From positions 4,887,501 through 4,951,500 of the forward strand of contig FSRD01000001.1 of assembly GCA_900129675.1 (NCBI GenBank): a stretch of 64,000 bases of DNA, read 5' to 3'. The position numbers and the translations under genes are program-made. Positions 59,811 through 64,000 of the stretch are shown here, one piece after another (the stretch's first letter is position 1; every line of letters begins with the position of its first letter). Source of the stretch: Bradyrhizobium erythrophlei. GTDB lineage: Bacteria; Pseudomonadota; Alphaproteobacteria; Rhizobiales; Xanthobacteraceae. The notes below the pieces were generated by a model, which saw only the letters and a program-made list of their open reading frames with translations, did not search any database and had not been told where the DNA came from.

Positions 59811-60518
59811 ATGATCCGTTTTTATTTCCATCCAACACCTAATCCGGCGAAAGTCGCTCTGATGCTCGAAGAGACCGGCTTGGCCTATCAGTTGATCCCG
59901 ATCGACACCAGCAAGGGCGAACAGCATACGCCGGCGTTTCGCGCCATCAATCCGAACGGCAAGGTCCCGGCCATCGTCGATACCGAAGGGCCGGGTGGCA
60001 AGGAAGCGCGGGTATTCGATTCCAGCGCCATCCTGCTTTATCTCGGCGAGAAGACGGGACGTCTGATCGGTTCAGCGGCCGACAGGTCGGAATTGCTGTC
60101 ATGGCTGTTTTTCATCGCGACCGGCATCGGACCATTCTCGGGACAAGCCGTTCATTTCCAGCATGCTGCTCCTGAAAAGCTTGCCTATGCGGTGAACCGC
60201 TATCGCCGTGAAATCGAACGTCATTATGAAGTGCTCGACACGCATCTCAAGGGACGAGAGTTCATCATCGGGAAAGAGTATTCGATCGGCGACATTTCGG
60301 CGTGGGGCTGGCTGGATCGGGCACCGCGCGTATTGCCTGGCGACACCGATCCGCTGACGGCGTTTCCGAATCTGAAGCGCTGGTTCCGCGCGATCGATTC
60401 GCGGCCAGCAGTGGCGAAAGCTCGTGCGGTCGGAAAGGACCATGCCTTCAAGAAAGAGATGGACGAAGAGACACGACGCGCGCTGTTCCCGTCGAATTAC
60501 GTCAAAGCGGCAAGTTGA
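59811..60518 (+). CDS. Glutathione S-transferase family protein
   Basis: A 235-residue GST. The thioredoxin-like N-domain (FYFHPTPNPAKVALMLEETG, NPNGKVPAIVDTEGPGG, FDSSAILLYLGEKTG) has the cis-Pro and Asp-Ser-Ser glutathione site; the helical C-domain has IIGKEYSIGDISAWGWLDR. It resembles the YghU/Ure2 (Nu) class. Starts 13 bases after the broken transporter gene and precedes an SDR and a second GST on the same strand. Confidence 0.87.
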   Translation: MIRFYFHPTPNPAKVALMLEETGLAYQLIPIDTSKGEQHTPAFRAINPNGKVPAIVDTEGPGGKEARVFDSSAILLYLGEKTGRLIGSAADRSELLSWLFFIATGIGPFSGQAVHFQHAAPEKLAYAVNRYRREIERHYEVLDTHLKGREFIIGKEYSIGDISAWGWLDRAPRVLPGDTDPLTAFPNLKRWFRAIDSRPAVAKARAVGKDHAFKKEMDEETRRALFPSNYVKAAS

Positions 60519-60569
60519 TCTTTCGATTCAAGCCTCAATAAACGTTCACAGCATCAAGCGAGTTCAAGG

Positions 60570-61376
60570 ATGAATCTTCAGGGAAAACGGGCGCTCATCA
60601 CAGGAGGATCCAGTGGCATCGGGTTTGCGATTGCCGAAGCCATGTTGGCCAAAGGCGCTCAGATTGTCATAACCGGCCGGCGGCCAGACGTTCTAAGCAG
60701 TGCGGCCGAACGGCTTCGCGCTGGCGGTGGGCGGGTTGACTACGTTGCCGCAGACGTCAGCACGGAGAAGGGCCGGGAAACGACGCTCAAATTTGCGCTG
60801 GAGAAGCTCGGCGGTCTCGACGTCCTGGTCAACAACGCGGGCGGAGTCAGGGCCGGCCGGCTGGAGGATACAACCGAAGCCGAGATACGGACCATGGTCG
60901 AGGTCGACCTCGTGGCACCGATCCTGCTGACGCGCGCGGCGTTGCCAAAATTGCGGGCAAGCACCAATGGTCTCGTTGTCAACATCACCTCGGGTATCGC
61001 GCTCGTTGCCGCGCCATTCTACGCCACCTACGCCGGGGTCAAGGGTGGGCTGGCGAAGTTCGGCGAATCGCTCCGCCGCGAACTGAACGGCGAAGGCGTG
61101 CATGTTATGACAGTCTATCCGGGGGCGACGGATACGCCCATGATGAGCTCGTCAAGTGCCGGGCCTGAGTTGGGCTTCACGCGTGAACCGGCCGCCGCGG
61201 TTGCCGATGCCGTTATTGCAGGCATTGACGAAGACGCCTTTGAGGTCATTCGCGGCGGCGAAGCGCGCGCCAAAATGATAGCCTTGAACCGCGAGAATCC
61301 AGCGGCGCTCGACAAGCGTTTCCTTGACCTCAAGCCAGCTCTCGGCGAGGCGGTTCGCGATCATTCGGCGCTGTGA
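60570..61376 (+). CDS. SDR family oxidoreductase
   Basis: A 268-residue classical SDR. ALITGGSSGIGFAIAEA is the cofactor loop, DVLVNNAGGVRAG the NNAG motif, NITSGIAL holds the Ser, and YAGVKGG the YxxxK pair. The sequence is closest by eye to DltE-like reductases. Its stop is directly followed by the ATG of the next GST gene (TGAATG), so the two are translated in tandem. Confidence 0.88.
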   Translation: MNLQGKRALITGGSSGIGFAIAEAMLAKGAQIVITGRRPDVLSSAAERLRAGGGRVDYVAADVSTEKGRETTLKFALEKLGGLDVLVNNAGGVRAGRLEDTTEAEIRTMVEVDLVAPILLTRAALPKLRASTNGLVVNITSGIALVAAPFYATYAGVKGGLAKFGESLRRELNGEGVHVMTVYPGATDTPMMSSSSAGPELGFTREPAAAVADAVIAGIDEDAFEVIRGGEARAKMIALNRENPAALDKRFLDLKPALGEAVRDHSAL

Positions 61377-61997
61377 ATGCTCAGGATATGGGGCCGGACC
61401 AATTCGATCAATGTTCAGAAGGTGCTCTGGTGTTGCCACGAGCTCGGTCTGGATTATGAACGGATCGATGCCGGAAACAACTTCGGGGTGACCGACACCC
61501 CGCGGTATATCTCCATGAATCCGAACCGCCTCATCCCCACCATCGACGATGGCGATATTCAGCTTTGGGAATCGAACGTGATCGTTAGATATCTCGCGCA
61601 AAAGCATAGCGATGGCCGGCTCTGCCCGGCCGATATCGCGACGGGATTTGACGCAGAGCGGTGGATGGACCGGCAAGCGACTGTGTTCTGGCCCGCACTG
61701 CGCCCTTTGTTCATCGCCCTGATAAGGGCGCCGCCGCCGCAGCGCGATGCGGCCGTCATTTCGAAAGGCGAAAGTCTGTCTCTGTCAGCTCTGCGGATAC
61801 TCGATGCCGGGCTTTCTGACCGTACGTTCCTCGCCGGCGATGCCTTTTCCATTGGTGATATTCCGACCGCAGCGACAGTTCATCGCTGGTATGCGCTCGA
61901 CATCCATCATCCTGACCTGCCGAACGCATTGCGTTGGTATGATTTGATGAGAGAGCGATCGCCCTTTCGGCGGATCGTTATGACACCAATGAGCTGA
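61377..61997 (+). CDS. Glutathione S-transferase family protein
   Basis: A 206-residue GST. RIWGRTNSINVQKVLWCCHE, NPNRLIPTIDDGDIQLWESN and VRYLAQKHS form the glutathione-binding domain; SDRTFLAGDAFSIGDIPTAA the second domain. Related to the bacterial theta/beta-like class. It abuts the SDR stop without a gap. With the first GST and SDR it may detoxify an electrophile, which is inference. Confidence 0.87.
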   Translation: MLRIWGRTNSINVQKVLWCCHELGLDYERIDAGNNFGVTDTPRYISMNPNRLIPTIDDGDIQLWESNVIVRYLAQKHSDGRLCPADIATGFDAERWMDRQATVFWPALRPLFIALIRAPPPQRDAAVISKGESLSLSALRILDAGLSDRTFLAGDAFSIGDIPTAATVHRWYALDIHHPDLPNALRWYDLMRERSPFRRIVMTPMS

Positions 61998-62076
61998 AAC
62001 GCAGCCGGATCTATCCGTCAAATAGCCCACGCGGTCGCCTCATGGCCGTACGATTGCGCGAAGCTGCACGGCGGAA

Positions 62077-62802
62077 TTAAGCGATCCGACACGCCGCGTA
62101 TTCGCGGTCATCGACCAAAACGATTACGTGGTCACCAGGCTTTACCGGATTCAGTTCAAGCGGCGTGCCTGCCAACACGAGGTCCCCAGGTCTCAATGAG
62201 GCGCCGAAGCGACCGAGGTCGTGGCGGAGCCATTCGATCGCCTGGGCAGCGCCGCCTCTCATCGCCCACAACGCTCCGGCATCGATCGTTACGCCGTTGA
62301 CCACAACGGACAAGGTGCGGGCGGCCGTCCAATCCTCGAGCATCGTGGTTGTATGGCGACTTGAAATCACCGCGCCGGCGTTGATCCCGTTGTTGGCGAC
62401 GAGCTCTGCGAGCGTTTTACGCGGACCTCGAAAGACGAAGTGATGCAGTTCAATGACTGGGAAAGCCGCCTCGATTCCACCGTTCGTGCCGATGCGAACG
62501 GCCATCTCACCCTCGATCGCGAGATTGGCGTACGCATTGTACTGCAGTTTTTCTCCGGAATTCCTGATCTCACTGCGGAAAAGACGTGCGTGGATCGGAC
62601 CGCTCATGCCGAATTGCTCGACCACGCCGGATCCGATGCAGCCGACCTTGTATCCCACGACGGCGTCGCCGGCCTCGCAGCGCAAACGCGCAACCTCCAT
62701 CTGGACGGCGTAGGCCTCATCCAGCGTCAGCGAATCCCGTGCTTCGGCGAAATAGGTTCCAGGCGTGCGCCTCTGGTAATCGCGCCATTGCCGTGCAGCC
62801 AA
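62077..62802 (-). CDS. 2-keto-4-pentenoate hydratase / FAH-family protein
   Basis: A 241-residue enzyme of the MhpD branch of the fumarylacetoacetate hydrolase fold. VVGYKVGCIGSGVVEQFG, LAIEGEMAVRI (metal-binding Glu pair) and LVLAGTPLELNPVKPGD are family marks. It hydrates or decarboxylates 2-keto-enoic acids. No ATG or GTG exists after the upstream stop (62842); the only usable start is TTG at 62802, with a weak ribosome site. It follows the enolase-superfamily gene by 39 bases, so it acts probably on its product. Confidence 0.83.
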   Translation of the reverse strand: MAARQWRDYQRRTPGTYFAEARDSLTLDEAYAVQMEVARLRCEAGDAVVGYKVGCIGSGVVEQFGMSGPIHARLFRSEIRNSGEKLQYNAYANLAIEGEMAVRIGTNGGIEAAFPVIELHHFVFRGPRKTLAELVANNGINAGAVISSRHTTTMLEDWTAARTLSVVVNGVTIDAGALWAMRGGAAQAIEWLRHDLGRFGASLRPGDLVLAGTPLELNPVKPGDHVIVLVDDREYAACRIA

Positions 62803-62841
62803 AGTCTTGAGTACGGAACGGGATTGTGCGTTCGCCCTCGC

Positions 62842-63936
62842 TTAGTCCAGTCTATATTTTGCGACGACATCGGTGTCCCAGGACAAGCCGTTGCCGGCGC
62901 GGGACGGAATAATGGCCATGCCGTCCCTGATCTGGATTGGCTCTTGCAAAATCGAATCGGCCCAATCGACGTATTCGAGCCAATGACGGCCTGGCGTCGC
63001 AGCGAGTAGATGCGCGCTCACTTCCGGAAAAAGATGGGACGAGACTTCGCGATTGTAGGTGGCGGCAAGCCCCGCCGCGCGCTGCCAGCCGGTGACCCCG
63101 CCGATGCGGTCAAGATCAAGCATGACGTAGTCCGACGCTCCAGCCGCCAGGGCCGCAGCCATCGGCGGCAGCCCTGTGAAGTTCTCGCCAATCTGTATGG
63201 GTGTCTTCGCGGCCTGCGCGATCAGCGCCATGTGCCGGTAGTCGTCATGCCGGATCGGCTCTTCAATCCAGTAGACGCCTTCGACATCGAGCGCCAATGC
63301 ATATTTCATGGCGTCCGAAAACGTCAGCGCCTGATTGAAGTCGACCATCAACCGCACCCGATCGGGCAGGCGGCGTCGCACTGCATTGACGGCTGCAAGG
63401 TCTTGATGAAAATCGGCTCGGCCAAGGCGCAGCTTGACAGCAGCAAATCCGTTCTCAAGCAAGGCCTCGGCCTCATCGGCGGCCGCCTCCGGCGACAACA
63501 GTCCGAGCCCATTGCTGTTGTAGGCCGGGATGGGTTGCAGGTCAGCCCCCAGATAGGTTGCAAGCGGCAGCCCGGCGGACTTCGCGAGCGCGTCCCAAGC
63601 AGCCGTATCAACCGATGAACCAACCATCGCCAGCGGACCGGTTACGCCGGGAAGCCTGAAATGACGTGAAACGCGCTGCGCGAGATCGAGCGGTGCCAAC
63701 GGCAGCCCTGTAAGCGCGTCACTTAGCTCGGCGACAATCGGGACAAGTGAACGGGCAATAGACGGCAGGTAACAGAACGCATAGGCGCGCCCCTCGATGC
63801 CATCCTGGGTCAGGAGATCGACGAGCAGCAGACACGCGTTGTCGATGCTTTTTGCGCTTGTACCGAGCGGTCGCTTCATCGGCAGCGCGACGGCCGTGGC
63901 CGTGAGCGAGCGGAGTGTGAGCTTACTGTTGCTCAT
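62842..63936 (-). CDS. Enolase-superfamily (mandelate racemase/muconate lactonizing) enzyme
   Basis: A 364-residue member of the MR/MLE group. Catalytic elements: KLR with K168 and R170, metal ligands D199, E225 (EEP) and E251 (GEN), and H301 in SSHLFPEVSAHLL as the second acid/base, the arrangement of acid-sugar dehydratases and mandelate racemase. It would abstract the alpha proton of a carboxylate. The adjacent hydratase suggests a short catabolic path for a sugar acid or related compound. Confidence 0.87.
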   Translation of the reverse strand: MSNSKLTLRSLTATAVALPMKRPLGTSAKSIDNACLLLVDLLTQDGIEGRAYAFCYLPSIARSLVPIVAELSDALTGLPLAPLDLAQRVSRHFRLPGVTGPLAMVGSSVDTAAWDALAKSAGLPLATYLGADLQPIPAYNSNGLGLLSPEAAADEAEALLENGFAAVKLRLGRADFHQDLAAVNAVRRRLPDRVRLMVDFNQALTFSDAMKYALALDVEGVYWIEEPIRHDDYRHMALIAQAAKTPIQIGENFTGLPPMAAALAAGASDYVMLDLDRIGGVTGWQRAAGLAATYNREVSSHLFPEVSAHLLAATPGRHWLEYVDWADSILQEPIQIRDGMAIIPSRAGNGLSWDTDVVAKYRLD

Positions 63937-64000
63937 GTCATCTGTTCCTCTTGGAGCAGGCTAAAGCGGCCAGCGGAATCCGCTAACTCGGCATCGATGA

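Overview
The window looks like a chromosome of a Bradyrhizobium-type alphaproteobacterium (order Hyphomicrobiales). The genes that suggest this are a Caulobacter-like set of flagellar regulators (FlbT, FlaF, FliX, a FlgJ/CheL-type rod-binding protein), the high GC of the core genes, a DksA with a degenerate zinc finger, Crp/Fnr proteins of rhizobial type, and a large O-antigen/heptose region broken up by insertion-sequence debris. This assignment rests on reading the protein sequences; no database search was run.

Layout. 1-262: 3' end of msrB. 363-14780: flagellar block. A near-consensus sigma-54 promoter precedes flgE-flgK-flgL. A cassette of a glycosyltransferase, an ATP-grasp protein and a PLP-dependent decarboxylase follows, then flbT, flaF, a small unknown gene, a flaG-like gene, a flgN-like chaperone gene, the flgJ-like rod-binding gene, flgI and fliX. 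14791-16531: HxlR regulator/NmrA-type reductase divergent pair and dksA. 16555-17399: an integration scar with the 3' half of an initiator-type tRNA-Met gene and the 3' remnant of an ardC-type plasmid gene. 17399-19232: GNAT acetyltransferase and AI-2E-family membrane protein. 19233-20829: an intact IS1182-type element with 14-bp inverted repeats and a CTAG target duplication.

21123-49161: surface-polysaccharide region. It holds an O-antigen ligase, an ABC-2 exporter pair (Wzm/Wzt type), two paralogous TIGR04372-type glycosyltransferases on opposite strands, and a methyltransferase next to a wrecked IS5-family transposase. A long, tightly packed minus-strand cluster (47024 down to about 31495) follows. 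It encodes a fused nucleotidyltransferase/PfkB kinase with domains in the reverse order of E. coli HldE, an HddC-like nucleotidyltransferase, two nucleotide-sugar epimerase/dehydratases, a GmhA-like isomerase, a split transketolase, an alcohol dehydrogenase, a HAD phosphatase, a small-molecule kinase, three methyltransferases, a glycosyltransferase, a WbuC-type cupin and an SDR. Together they look like a pathway that makes, activates, modifies and transfers a heptose or other unusual sugar for the O-antigen. An acyltransferase-3 gene lies beyond it.

49518-57925: accessory stretch with a recombinase remnant, two Crp/Fnr regulators, a UPF0149/SEC-C protein, an integrase-core transposase, then three consecutive plus-strand genes (unknown helical protein, PD-(D/E)XK-like protein, DUF559/DUF2726-like protein) that could be an undescribed nuclease or defence module. 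A broken gene follows. 57963-63936: metabolic genes: TetR regulator, frameshifted EamA transporter, GST-SDR-GST operon, and on the minus strand an enolase-superfamily dehydratase with a hydratase of the MhpD/FAH family.
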